Shown here: positions 43,606 through 51,179 of the stretch, piece by piece | Layout of the letters: every line of letters begins with the position of its first letter | How positions within the stretch are numbered: position 1 is the stretch's first letter | Assembly (NCBI GenBank): GCA_009840135.1 | Contig: VXOH01000020.1 | Span: 1 to 64,000 of the forward strand | DNA: 64,000 nucleotides | Reading direction: 5' to 3' | Source of the DNA: Chloroflexota bacterium | GTDB lineage: Bacteria > Chloroflexota > Dehalococcoidia > Lucifugimonadales > UBA3495 | Position numbers and translations under genes: made by a program | Notes under the pieces: model-generated | The model's input: only the letters and a program-made list of their open reading frames with translations | What the model was told of the DNA's origin: nothing | Database searches by the model: none

Positions 43606-44745
43606 ATGAATAAGCGTCGCGTTACCAAGCCGGTTTACGTGGGCGGAGTAAAGGTCGGCGGCGATGCCGAAATTACGGTCCAGTCCATGACCAAGACCGA
43701 TACCCGAGACGTCAAGGCCACCGTGCGCCAGATTCACGAACTGGAAGAGGTGGGTTGCGACATCATCCGCTCGGCGGTGCCCGACATGGAAGCCGCCAGG
43801 GCCATGGCCGAGATCAAGAAGCAGATTAACATCCCCCTCATCGCCGACATTCACTTCCATTACCAGCTGGCCATCGAGTGCGCCATGGGTGGCGTTGACT
43901 GCCTGCGCCTGAACCCCGGCAACCTGCGCAACGAAGAACAGGTCAAGGAAGTTGTGAAGGTTGCCAAAGAGCGAAACATCCCCATCCGCATCGGCGTGAA
44001 CTTCGGCAGTCTGCCCCCCGTGGGCGGCATCGGTCGCACCCGCGGCTTCTCCCGGCACATGGACCTGGTGAACCGCCTCCCCAAGGCCGGAGAGGCCCAG
44101 GAAGGCCAGTACAGCATCGTGGACCACATGGTAGCCACCGCCCTGTGGGAAATCACCCTGCTGGAGCAGCAGGACTTTGACCAGATCAAGATCTCCCTGA
44201 AGGCCTTCGACGTGCCCACCACGGTGGAGGCCTACCGCCAGTTGGCCGAAATGGTCCCATACCCCTTCCACCTGGGCATTACCGAGGCGGGCACTGCCCA
44301 GTCCGGCTCTATCCGTACCGCCGTGGGTTTGGGTTATCTGCTGTACGAGGGCATCGGTGACACCATCCGCGTTTCCCTGAGCGACGACTCGACTGAGGAA
44401 GTGGTCGTTGGCTATGAAATCCTGAAGTCGCTGAACCTGCGGACCAAGGGCACCACCCTGGTAGCCTGCCCCAGCTGCGGCCGGGCCGATGTGGACGTGC
44501 GCAAGCTGGCCAACGATGTGGACGCCCTGCTGAAGAAGACGGACAAGAACATCAAGGTCGCGGTCATGGGCTGCGAGGTCAACGGCCCCGGCGAGGCCAA
44601 GGATGCCGACGTGGGCATCGCCGCCGGCGCTGGCCGGGCGGTAATCTTCCGCAAGGGAGAGAAGGTGCGGGTGGTCCCCGAGGAGGAAATGTTCACCGCA
44701 CTGATGGAAGAGGTGGAGAACACGCCGGTAGAGGCAGGGGATTAG
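43606..44745 (+). CDS. ispG: 4-hydroxy-3-methylbut-2-enyl-diphosphate synthase
   Basis: IspG/GcpE, penultimate enzyme of the MEP isoprenoid pathway, an iron-sulfur enzyme of 379 aa. The TIM-barrel part holds ITVQSMTKTDTRDVKATVRQIHELEEVGCDIIRSAVPDMEAA, PLIADIHFHYQLA and LRLNPGN. The [4Fe-4S] ligands are the Cys residues in VACPSCGR (near 287 and 290) and VMGCEVNGPGEA (near 322). Normal length without the large insertion of plant enzymes. Followed closely by a toxin-antitoxin pair on the same strand. Confidence 0.97.
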   Translation: MNKRRVTKPVYVGGVKVGGDAEITVQSMTKTDTRDVKATVRQIHELEEVGCDIIRSAVPDMEAARAMAEIKKQINIPLIADIHFHYQLAIECAMGGVDCLRLNPGNLRNEEQVKEVVKVAKERNIPIRIGVNFGSLPPVGGIGRTRGFSRHMDLVNRLPKAGEAQEGQYSIVDHMVATALWEITLLEQQDFDQIKISLKAFDVPTTVEAYRQLAEMVPYPFHLGITEAGTAQSGSIRTAVGLGYLLYEGIGDTIRVSLSDDSTEEVVVGYEILKSLNLRTKGTTLVACPSCGRADVDVRKLANDVDALLKKTDKNIKVAVMGCEVNGPGEAKDADVGIAAGAGRAVIFRKGEKVRVVPEEEMFTALMEEVENTPVEAGD

Positions 44746-44759
44746 CCGGAGGTGATACC

Positions 44760-45083
44760 GTGGCCAGCATAACAGTTCGCAACTTGGACGAGGGCCTGAA
44801 ACAGCGCCTGAAGGAACAAGCCGCCAGGCACGGCTGCTCCATGGAGGAGGAAGTGCGGCGGATTCTGCAGGCGGCGCTGCCCCTAAAGGTCAAGCCAAAT
44901 CCAGCCAAGGCGCAGGAAACGCCAAAGACCGGATTGGACATGGCTATGGGAATACACAATTTGTTCCGTTCGTCCGGCCTGACTGACGAAGACATTGAGA
45001 TGTTCATCAATAATGTCGAGGAACTCCGGCATCCCGAGCGCTCCAGCCGGCGACACGTTGACGATTCTGAATCCAGCCGGTGA
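44760..45083 (+). CDS. VapB/FitA-type antitoxin
   Basis: Ribbon-helix-helix antitoxin of 107 aa. ASITVRNLDEGLKQRLKEQAARHGCSMEEEVRRILQAAL is the FitA-type Arc fold that binds the operon's promoter; the C-terminal part should wrap the PIN toxin. The start is the GTG at 44760 with a strong GGAGGTGA ribosome site. It overlaps the toxin gene by four bases (GTGA). Confidence 0.9.
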   Translation: MASITVRNLDEGLKQRLKEQAARHGCSMEEEVRRILQAALPLKVKPNPAKAQETPKTGLDMAMGIHNLFRSSGLTDEDIEMFINNVEELRHPERSSRRHVDDSESSR

Positions 45084-45517
45084 TAATCCTCGATACGAAC
45101 GTAATATCTGAATTGATGTTGGCACTCCCAGTTGCACCCGTCGCAAGTTGGTGGAGTACCCAGCCCCTTGCAGATTTGTACATCACCACTGTAGTGGAAG
45201 GAGAACTGAGATACGGGGCTGCCAGGTTGCCTGTGGGGCGGAGACGTGGCTTGCTGATTCAATCCATTGACCTGGTACTTGCAAACTTCCTGCCTGACCG
45301 AATCCTGCCGTTCGACCGGGCAGCCGCCAGCGAGTATGCCCAAATAATGGCGCACCGCAGGTCTATTGGCCGCCCTATGGAAGGGCATGAACTGGATTGC
45401 CAGATCGCTGCCATCGCCCGAGTCAACGGGGCGGCCGTTGCTACCCGCAACGTGCGGGACTTCACCGACTGCGGCGTCGAAATAATCAACCCCTGGGAAG
45501 CCGCGGCCACGCCATAA
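45080..45517 (+). CDS. VapC/FitB-type PIN-domain toxin
   Basis: PIN-domain ribonuclease toxin of 145 aa. Acidic residues: Asp5 in MIILDTNVISELM, Glu in TVVEGELRYGAARLP, Asp in GHELDCQIAAIARVNGAAVATRNVRDFTDCGVEIINPW. The last stretch is the FitB signature. It starts at a GTG within the antitoxin stop (GTGA overlap). The pair probably degrades RNA when the antitoxin is lost. Confidence 0.92.
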   Translation: MIILDTNVISELMLALPVAPVASWWSTQPLADLYITTVVEGELRYGAARLPVGRRRGLLIQSIDLVLANFLPDRILPFDRAAASEYAQIMAHRRSIGRPMEGHELDCQIAAIARVNGAAVATRNVRDFTDCGVEIINPWEAAATP

Positions 45518-45532
45518 AAGGGACACGACTAT

Positions 45533-47233
45533 ATGCGTTTCACCCAACTTGTAACGAAAACCCTGCGGGAAGACCCGCCCGAGGCGGAGACCGCCAGCCA
45601 TCGCCTGATGCTGCGGGCCGGCCTCATCTACCAGGTGGCGGCCGGGGTTTACGCCTATCTGCCCCTGGCCTGGCGCTCGCTGCGCAAGATCGAAAGCATC
45701 ATCCGCGAGGAGATGGACGCTGCCGGTGGTCAGGAGTTGATGATGCCTGCCCTGCAGCCCCGGGAACTCTGGGAGCAGACGGGCCGCGCCGAAGCCATGG
45801 GGGAAGTCCTCTTTTCCATGGAAGACCGACGGGGCCGTCCCATGGTGCTGGCCCCCACCCACGAAGAAGTGGTAACCAGCATCGTCCGCGCCAACGTCCA
45901 GAGCTACCGCGACCTGCCGGTAATCCTCTACCAGATCCAGACTAAATTCCGCGACGAACCCCGTCCCCGCGCCGGGCTGGTGCGGGTGCGCGAGTTCGAC
46001 ATGAAGGACGCCTACAGCTTCAACGCCGACGACGACAGCCTGGACGACAGCTACCAGGCCATGGCCCAGGCCTATCGCAACATTTACCGCCGCTGCAGCC
46101 TGCCCGTACTCATGGCCGAGGCCGACAGCGGCGCCATCGGGGGCAAGGACTCCCATGAGTTCCTGCTGTCCACCCCCACCGGCGAGGACACGGTAATCAC
46201 CTGTCGCAGCTGCGGCTACACCGCCAACGCGGAAAAGGCGGAGGGAATCTACCCAGAACAGTCGGCTGGGCCCCAACTTCCCCTGGAGGAGGTGGACACC
46301 CCCGGCCTCAAGACCATCGCCGGCCTGGCGGACTTCCTGAACGTGCCCACCAGCCAGACCCTGAAGGCCGTCTTCTATTCCGCCGACGGCGAGGTGGTCT
46401 TCGTTACCGTGCGCGGTGACCTGGAGGTCAACGAGGTCAAGCTGAAGAACAATCTCCATTGCAACGAATTGCGTTTAGCCACCGATGAAGAGGTGCGAAA
46501 TGCTGGCCTGGTTGCCGGATCGGCTTCCCCCATTGGCATCACGGGAATGCGGCGGGTGGCCGATAACTCTATAACCCAGGGCAGCAACTTCGTGGTGGGG
46601 GCCAACAAGCCCGATACCCACTTCCGCAACGCCAATTATCCTCGCGATTTTGAGGTGGACCTGCTGACCGACATCGCCCTGGCCCAGCCCGGCCAACTCT
46701 GTCCCCTGTGCCGCACCCCACTGGAAGCCACCCGGGGCGTGGAAGTAGGGCACATTTTCAAGCTCGGCACCTCCTACAGCGAAGCCTTGGGCGCCATGTA
46801 CCTGGACCAGGAAGGGCAGCAGCGCCCCATTACCATGGGTTGCTACGGCATCGGCGTGGGCCGCCTGCTGGCCGCCGCCGTTGAGCAGAACCACGACGAA
46901 AAGGGCATCGTCTTTCCCGCACCCATCGCTCCCTACCAGGTGCATATGGTGGGTCTCAACATGACCGACGACTCCGTAGCCGCTGTGGCAGACAAGCTTT
47001 ACCGGGATCTGTGGGACCAGGGAATTGAAACTCTGTTTGATGACCGGCCCGACCAGGCGGCCGGCGTCAAGCTTAACGATGCCGACTTGATGGGGCTGCC
47101 CATCAGGTTAGTGGTCAGCCCGCGCAACCTGCGCAATGATGCCGTTGAAATGAGGGGCCGCACGGAAGACGAGGCGACCATGGTAGGCCTGGAAGGAGTA
47201 ACGACGGCGGTGCGGGAAGCGCTCCTGGACTAG
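45533..47233 (+). CDS. proS: Prolyl-tRNA synthetase
   Basis: Bacterial-type ProRS of 566 aa, charging tRNA(Pro). Catalytic motifs: PREL..TG and LAPTHEEVVTSIVR, motif 2 TKFRDEPRPRAGLVRVREFDMKDAYSF, motif 3 CYGIGVGRLLAAAVEQ. Between motifs 2 and 3 lies the editing (INS) domain with LADFLNVPTSQTLKAVFYSADGEVVFVTVRGDLEVNEVKL. The C-terminal anticodon domain has LYRDLWDQGIETLFDDRPDQAAGVKLNDADLMGLPIRLVVS. An RDD-family gene starts two bases after its stop. Confidence 0.97.
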   Translation: MRFTQLVTKTLREDPPEAETASHRLMLRAGLIYQVAAGVYAYLPLAWRSLRKIESIIREEMDAAGGQELMMPALQPRELWEQTGRAEAMGEVLFSMEDRRGRPMVLAPTHEEVVTSIVRANVQSYRDLPVILYQIQTKFRDEPRPRAGLVRVREFDMKDAYSFNADDDSLDDSYQAMAQAYRNIYRRCSLPVLMAEADSGAIGGKDSHEFLLSTPTGEDTVITCRSCGYTANAEKAEGIYPEQSAGPQLPLEEVDTPGLKTIAGLADFLNVPTSQTLKAVFYSADGEVVFVTVRGDLEVNEVKLKNNLHCNELRLATDEEVRNAGLVAGSASPIGITGMRRVADNSITQGSNFVVGANKPDTHFRNANYPRDFEVDLLTDIALAQPGQLCPLCRTPLEATRGVEVGHIFKLGTSYSEALGAMYLDQEGQQRPITMGCYGIGVGRLLAAAVEQNHDEKGIVFPAPIAPYQVHMVGLNMTDDSVAAVADKLYRDLWDQGIETLFDDRPDQAAGVKLNDADLMGLPIRLVVSPRNLRNDAVEMRGRTEDEATMVGLEGVTTAVREALLD

Positions 47234-47235
47234 CG

Positions 47236-47814
47236 GTGGGCGGCAATTCTCCCGGGCTGCGGCCCCTCACTTTTGTCGAACGCCACATCACCTGGATGTA
47301 CGGCTTCATGCCGGCGGTGGCAATTTACACCGTACTGCTGGCGGTTTCCTACTTTCTTACTCGCCCCGACATCAACATTTTCCTCTATTTCCTCACCTTC
47401 TCCCAGACCGTGGATCCGGTAACAGGCCGGGAACTTCCCATCAACGTCCAGATGATGTTGGCCCGGGGCTTCTACCTGATTGCCTATTTCACCTGGGGGC
47501 GTTCCACCGGCCACCTGCTCATGGGAGCCCACGTAATTGACCGAAAGACGGGCCGCCGCATGACTACCTGGCAGAAGCTGGTGCGCGGTTCGGCGCAGAT
47601 GCTCACCGGTTCCTTGTATATAGTCCTGGACGGAATATCTCTCATCCTGGTCTTGCTGGACCGGCAGGAAAGGCGGTCGGTGTACGACTGGTTATCCGGT
47701 ACGGTGGTGGTTATGGGAGACCTGCCGCCCGAGGAGGAGACGGTCACCTCCCGCAGCTGGGTTGCTCAGCTGATCGGCTCCCTGCGAAGGGGCGCAGCCG
47801 ATGAAAGTCGGTAG
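47236..47814 (+). CDS. RDD-family membrane protein
   Basis: Membrane protein of 192 aa with hydrophobic segments GFMPAVAIYTVLLAVSYFL, a mid-protein helix MLARGFYLIAYFTWG and MLTGSLYIVLDGISLILVLL, and RDD-type cytosolic motifs GHLLMGAHVIDRKTGRRMTTWQKLVRG and DRQERRSVYDWLSGTVVV. RDD proteins are of loosely defined function, some in ion exchange. It begins with GTG two bases after proS and is probably cotranscribed with it. Confidence 0.85.
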   Translation: MGGNSPGLRPLTFVERHITWMYGFMPAVAIYTVLLAVSYFLTRPDINIFLYFLTFSQTVDPVTGRELPINVQMMLARGFYLIAYFTWGRSTGHLLMGAHVIDRKTGRRMTTWQKLVRGSAQMLTGSLYIVLDGISLILVLLDRQERRSVYDWLSGTVVVMGDLPPEEETVTSRSWVAQLIGSLRRGAADESR

Positions 47815-47879
47815 CTCTACCTGTCTCGATAACAGTCGCTGAGAACAGGGAGAGTTAAGGCGCTTTGGGGTGGTTATCT

Positions 47880-48386
47880 TTACCGGGCCTCCAGTACGGA
47901 GCTCAGGTAAATCAGGTTGGCCTTCAATTCCGGGGCAATGTTGCCCTCCCTGGAAGATGCCAGTAGCAAGAGCAGGCGCAACTGGGCGGCCAGGTCAGAG
48001 GCCAGCTTCTGCTTTGCTTCGGCTTCCGTATCCCCCGCCACGGGCACCCTCAAACCCTGCAGGGGAAGCCTGGTGCGGGACTCTCCCGCCCAGTACTGGT
48101 CCAGTGTGTCTATGATCAGGACCGGTATTTCATTGGTGATTACAAATGGAGCGTCGGAGGGCGAGTCCTCGGGCCGCAGCGCGTCCACTTTCACCTGCGT
48201 GACATCGCTGTGATTTATGTGGAAGACTGCTGCGTTGGGCTGGCTGGCCCCGATGATCCGCCAGTCCCAGTCCTCGGGAGTTGTTGCGTCCATCTCCGAT
48301 TCGATATGCACGGGAATGGTGTCGTGTTCGGCCAGACGAGACTCGTTATCTCGCGGTGTGTCGGGTTGCGATTCGGGGGCGGGCAT
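47880..48386 (-). CDS. Hypothetical protein, last gene of a four-gene cassette
   Basis: Unrecognised 168 aa protein with no membrane segment. An acidic N-terminal region of about 35 residues is followed by mixed alpha/beta sequence (WDWRIIGASQPNAAVFHINHS, FVITNEIPVLIIDTLDQYWAG) and a Leu-rich C-terminal helix (LASDLAAQLRLLLLLASSREG). GGGAGG precedes the ATG. It lies downstream of two retropepsin-like genes on the minus strand and probably shares their transcript. No function is proposed. Confidence 0.7.
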   Translation of the reverse strand: MPAPESQPDTPRDNESRLAEHDTIPVHIESEMDATTPEDWDWRIIGASQPNAAVFHINHSDVTQVKVDALRPEDSPSDAPFVITNEIPVLIIDTLDQYWAGESRTRLPLQGLRVPVAGDTEAEAKQKLASDLAAQLRLLLLLASSREGNIAPELKANLIYLSSVLEAR

Positions 48387-48436
48387 TGATGGCCTCCCAG
48401 GTGGTGAAATTGGTCAATTAACAGGAGTATATTGGG

Positions 48437-48880
48437 CTACAAGGTCAGGATGCCAGGTACGAGCCGCTTGCTACCGGCGTCGGCGGCCAAGGCAGCACCG
48501 GTAAGGGCTATGCTGCCGACGACTATGGTACTACCCTTGGGCTCAAATATAACCTCAACGTGCCAGGGGGTCTCGCCTTCCAGTTCTATTCTGGCCAGTC
48601 CCACTGGGCGGGACTGGATGGAGCCGTCGGGTTGGCGAAAATCCCGGTCCTGCCACTTCTTTACGTCCAATTCATCCAGAACGTCCTCCGGCACATGAGT
48701 GAAAATTGATCTGGTGTCAACCAAACCGGTCAACTCGACGGATGTCGTCCGATCATCGTCCCACAGCCGGAAATCCACGGAAAAGCTGCCTGGCTCGCCA
48801 CCAATAGTGCTTCCAGCCAGGATCATCGGCTCGCCTGGCACCCGCTTCCTTTCTGCATCGGTATCATCATTTGAAACCAT
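48437..48880 (-). CDS. Retropepsin-like protein with altered active site (DTR)
   Basis: 147 aa paralogue of its upstream neighbour: ILAGSTIGGEPGSFSVDFRLWDDD aligns with VLPATVVGGDLGTFYADFTLWSND. The clan AA catalytic motif reads LTGLVDTRSIFTHVP, with Arg replacing the Gly of DTG, and the second glycine motif is IVVGSIALTGAAL. The change may abolish or alter catalysis, or mark a partner subunit for a heterodimer with the DTG neighbour (inference). The start ATG 48880 has GGAG upstream; the ORF-track start 49048 lies inside the neighbouring gene. Confidence 0.75.
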   Translation of the reverse strand: MVSNDDTDAERKRVPGEPMILAGSTIGGEPGSFSVDFRLWDDDRTTSVELTGLVDTRSIFTHVPEDVLDELDVKKWQDRDFRQPDGSIQSRPVGLARIELEGETPWHVEVIFEPKGSTIVVGSIALTGAALAADAGSKRLVPGILTL

Positions 48881-48923
48881 ATTGTTCCACTCCAACACCA
48901 CAAGCCTTGCCGGTAGTTTCAAC

Positions 48924-49367
48924 CTACAAAGGCAGGTCTGCCGGTATGAACTTCTCATTTCTGGCATGAATGGCCAAGGCAAAAATCTCCAGGGCCAAGG
49001 CCCCCAGCAACGTGCTGCTTCCCGCCGGCCCAAAAACCGCGTAGACACTGCGCCTCTGTCCTTCCAACTCTATTCTGACCTGCCCAACGTCCAGTTCGAG
49101 CTTGGTACCGTCGGCCAATCTGAAGACCTCGGAGAATTCCCGTTCAATGCCCAGGTCCTCGAGGATGAGTGCAGGAACCTGCGGGTAGAATGCCCCAGTG
49201 TCCACCAGCCCGTTCAAGGTATGGGAGCGGGTCCCATCGTTACTCCAGAGCGTAAAGTCCGCGTAGAAGGTACCCAAATCCCCTCCGACAACGGTGGCAG
49301 GGAGAACAAGCTCCTCCACCGGCAGCCTCTTTACGAAGGCAGCGGCCGCCCGATTTTCTGTGCTCAT
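48924..49367 (-). CDS. Retropepsin-like (clan AA) aspartic protease-family protein
   Basis: 147 aa protein with an N-terminal strand region (GGDLGTFYADFTLWSNDG), active-site LNGLVDTGAFYPQVP (DTGA), VFRLADGTKLELDVGQVRIELEGQ and STLLGALALEIFALA, ending KFIPADLPL. It matches the shorter paralogues at 25547 and 30019 through the core but has about 30 extra N-terminal residues. Third in a minus-strand series after the DUF3467-like gene (14-base gap) and before its DTR paralogue (43-base gap). Confidence 0.8.
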   Translation of the reverse strand: MSTENRAAAAFVKRLPVEELVLPATVVGGDLGTFYADFTLWSNDGTRSHTLNGLVDTGAFYPQVPALILEDLGIEREFSEVFRLADGTKLELDVGQVRIELEGQRRSVYAVFGPAGSSTLLGALALEIFALAIHARNEKFIPADLPL

Positions 49368-49381
49368 ATTTTCCTGCCCCG

Positions 49382-49735
49382 CTAGGCCTGCCCCACCTCT
49401 ATGTCCCAGGCGTTGTAGACCTGTTCCGGCAAGGAAATGGGGCCGACGGCCTCCTCGTAGTCCTTCACGTGCTTGCTGGCCAGCAGGGCAAAAGCCTTCA
49501 GCATCTGGGGGCTCACCTTTACGCGGGCCCGCAAAATGGGCTCCCTTTCTTCCATCTGCTCTCCGAAAAACATGACCGCAGAGTAGAGGCTGCTGTAAAT
49601 GTGGAAAGAATCACAGTAGAAGGTTATCGGCTCCCCCGAAACCTCTGCAGTTTGAGTATCGCCGGGGTTGACGTAGCTGTCTTCCTGGGGTGGCTGGTCT
49701 TCAGGCGGAACGTAAGGACGCTGGATGATTGGCAT
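49382..49735 (-). CDS. DUF3467-like protein
   Basis: 117 aa protein. The C-terminal 70 residues (ITFYCDSFHIYSSLYSAVMFFGEQM, RARVKVSPQMLKAFALLASKHVKDYEEAVGPISLPEQ) follow the DUF3467 pattern, in which a conserved x-FG-x and VxxSPxxAKxLxxxLxxxIxxYExxxG block is seen; the first 30 residues are Pro/Glu/Gln-rich. Function of the family is unknown. It is the first gene of the cassette 49735-47880. A TATAAT at 49775-49770 on the minus strand lies at promoter distance, with a poor -35. Confidence 0.65.
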   Translation of the reverse strand: MPIIQRPYVPPEDQPPQEDSYVNPGDTQTAEVSGEPITFYCDSFHIYSSLYSAVMFFGEQMEEREPILRARVKVSPQMLKAFALLASKHVKDYEEAVGPISLPEQVYNAWDIEVGQA

Positions 49736-49872
49736 TTTATTGACCTCCCCGATTCTGGTACGCGGTTCCCATTATACACAGCCGGTGACAGCAGACGGTT
49801 ACCTCGGGTGGGCAAATAGAAACCGAAAAAGAACATGCATCCGTCCGCCTCCAGCCTCTGGCTTTCATCACC

Positions 49873-50367
49873 TTAGCCTTCATCACGTTTGCTTTCTACT
49901 TGCAGCCCGCGTGAGTACCTGCATAGGTGATAATACCCTATAGCCATAGCCTCCCACTCGTGGGTTGACTTCCTTGCACCGATCAGACCCATGCGCCGCA
50001 TAATGGCAAAGGCCAGTTGGTCCTGCGGCACCCGGGCGTGGCTGGACAGGGCCGCCCGGACCTCTTGCGCCGAGTAGGTGAATAGCGGCAGGCGATGCCG
50101 CTCAGACCAGTTAATCAGGGAATTGTCCAGCAGTTCCAGGGAAGGCACCGGCCAACGCATCCCTGACGGTTGCCCGTAAGCCACCGTACCGGGATGCCAG
50201 CGCTCCACCAACAGGTCAAGATTTCGCACCAAATGGTTAACCCGGCCCGCGGCATCCGGGTCCCGGCTCTTGGACATTCTGATTATGCCGGTTTGGATGA
50301 TTCCACCAGGATTGAATACCGCCCATCCCGTCTCTCGGACAGCGGCATCCAGGGCCAAGAGTGTCAT
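49873..50367 (-). CDS. RuvC-like RNase H-fold nuclease (divergent)
   Basis: 164 aa protein, the usual RuvC length. Motif I LLALDAAVRETGWAVF carries the first catalytic Asp (residue 7). The strand holding the second acid reads GTVAYGQPSG, where RuvC has a Glu; here it is Gly-Gln. YSAQEVRAALSSHARVPQDQLAFAIMRRMGL fits the RuvC stretch before the last motif, and THEWEAMAIGYYHL replaces the usual D-D-A-L-A-x-A. The fold is likely, but catalysis may be changed. It lies 36 bases after a small zinc-ribbon gene that has a LexA-type operator, so it is probably DNA-damage inducible. Confidence 0.7.
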   Translation of the reverse strand: MTLLALDAAVRETGWAVFNPGGIIQTGIIRMSKSRDPDAAGRVNHLVRNLDLLVERWHPGTVAYGQPSGMRWPVPSLELLDNSLINWSERHRLPLFTYSAQEVRAALSSHARVPQDQLAFAIMRRMGLIGARKSTHEWEAMAIGYYHLCRYSRGLQVESKRDEG

Positions 50368-50403
50368 GCTTCCCTCTCCTGTTCCTCATGGTGTGCCTCG
50401 TTG

Positions 50404-50706
50404 TTAACCGGACAGCGCTGCCATGAGCCGGCTGTACCCGCCCACAAGCCGGTTTGGTGAATTGCCGAAGCTGGAGAGTGGTTGACCTGGACTGCCGAAG
50501 AATTGTGGCGTGCCCCGAGTCTCGTCTCCTTCCGTTTCAAGACTCATTCCGAAGGCCGGCTCCACGCCTGCGTTCAATGGTGTATCCTCCTGAAGGTAAA
50601 GGCCGACGTAGGAATATGCGCCGCACTGTAGGCAAATCCAGTCTCCATCGTCCCTGGCCAGGTCGCCGCCGCACCGTCCGCAGGCTTTCAATCTGAAATA
50701 GTCCAT
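50404..50706 (-). CDS. Small zinc-ribbon protein, first gene of a LexA-box operon
   Basis: 100 aa protein. The N-terminal 45 residues are a zinc ribbon: YFRLKACGRCGGDLARDDGDWICLQCGAYSYVG (CxxC-x11-CxxC). The rest is Gly/Pro/Ser-rich and probably disordered. The ATG at 50706 has AGAGGT at good spacing; the ORF-track start 50739 lies within the operator. Similar small ribbons bind DNA or proteins, but the role is not known. It is followed by the RuvC-like gene. Confidence 0.75.
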   Translation of the reverse strand: MDYFRLKACGRCGGDLARDDGDWICLQCGAYSYVGLYLQEDTPLNAGVEPAFGMSLETEGDETRGTPQFFGSPGQPLSSFGNSPNRLVGGYSRLMAALSG

Positions 50707-50729
50707 CTGTACCTCTCTGGAAAGTCCAA

Positions 50730-50767
50730 TATAGAACAATTGTTCTATAGCAATCGTTGCTTGTCAA
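50730..50767 (-). promoter_or_regulatory. LexA-type (SOS) operator overlapping a sigma70 promoter
   Basis: TATAGAACAATTGTTCTATA (50730-50749) is a perfect 20-base palindrome containing GAAC-N4-GTTC, the Gram-positive-type LexA/DinR box, which is also reported for the Chloroflexota member Dehalococcoides. On the minus strand, TTGACA (50767-50762), 17 bases and AACAAT (50744-50739) form a promoter whose -10 lies inside the palindrome, the expected geometry for LexA repression. The start codon is about 26 bases beyond the predicted transcription start. Confidence 0.8.
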
Positions 50768-50896
50768 GAGGTTTGCTCGTACATGCGATGGCACAGTCTG
50801 GCCAGAAAGTTTAGAATCCCGGCAGCGTTTCACAGTTTCCGCAACAATCCTGAACCAAATCCAAGGTGGGATATGCATTCAGCCCCGCATGCTAAG

Positions 50897-50922
50897 TAGG
50901 GGCGATTCGCGAATCGCCCCTA
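50897..50922. repeat. 26-bp palindrome of the GGGGCG family
   Basis: TAGGGGCGATTCG and CGAATCGCCCCTA are exact reverse complements, as at 32050-32077. GTTGATTTGCAGCGGCGAG follows at 50940-50958. Confidence 0.8.
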
Positions 50923-51060
50923 TGGTCCGGGGCAGAAGCGTTGATTTGCAGCGGCGAGGTACGGTTGGTTCGTTTCCAGTCAAATGTAGTTTTCACTTTG
51001 GCTTTAGTTTAGTAGGCCATCGCTATTGGATTGACGGATTACCCTTGAGTGCGTTCGTGG

Positions 51061-51111
51061 TGAGCCTGTCGAACCATGAATCGGCGGCCCTTCGACAAGC
51101 TCAAGCGAACG
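51061..51111. repeat. GAGCCTGTCGAA foldback repeat
   Basis: TGAGCCTGTCGAA and TTCGACAAGCTCA form the arms, with CCATGAATCGGCGGCCC between. It lies in the leader of chrA. The remaining part of 50768-51179 holds no gene. Confidence 0.7.
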
Positions 51112-51179
51112 GGGAAATACCCATCAATCCAAAGGCCTCTGTGTACCAGGCCTGCGGTGCTCTCCAAATAGGAGTCAAC

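Noticed and set aside
44693-46459. 588 aa minus-strand ORF across the VapBC pair and proS
   Set aside because: It spans three genuine + strand genes and shows no recognisable motif.
48437-49367. Possible toxin-antitoxin interpretation of the two tandem retropepsin-like genes
   Set aside because: Both belong to the same fold and neither shows antitoxin DNA-binding motifs, so a TA label is not supported.
50757-51179. N-terminal extension of the chrA ORF
   Set aside because: It reads through the promoter region of the divergent operon and two dispersed repeats; AGGAG plus ATG at 51180 marks the start.
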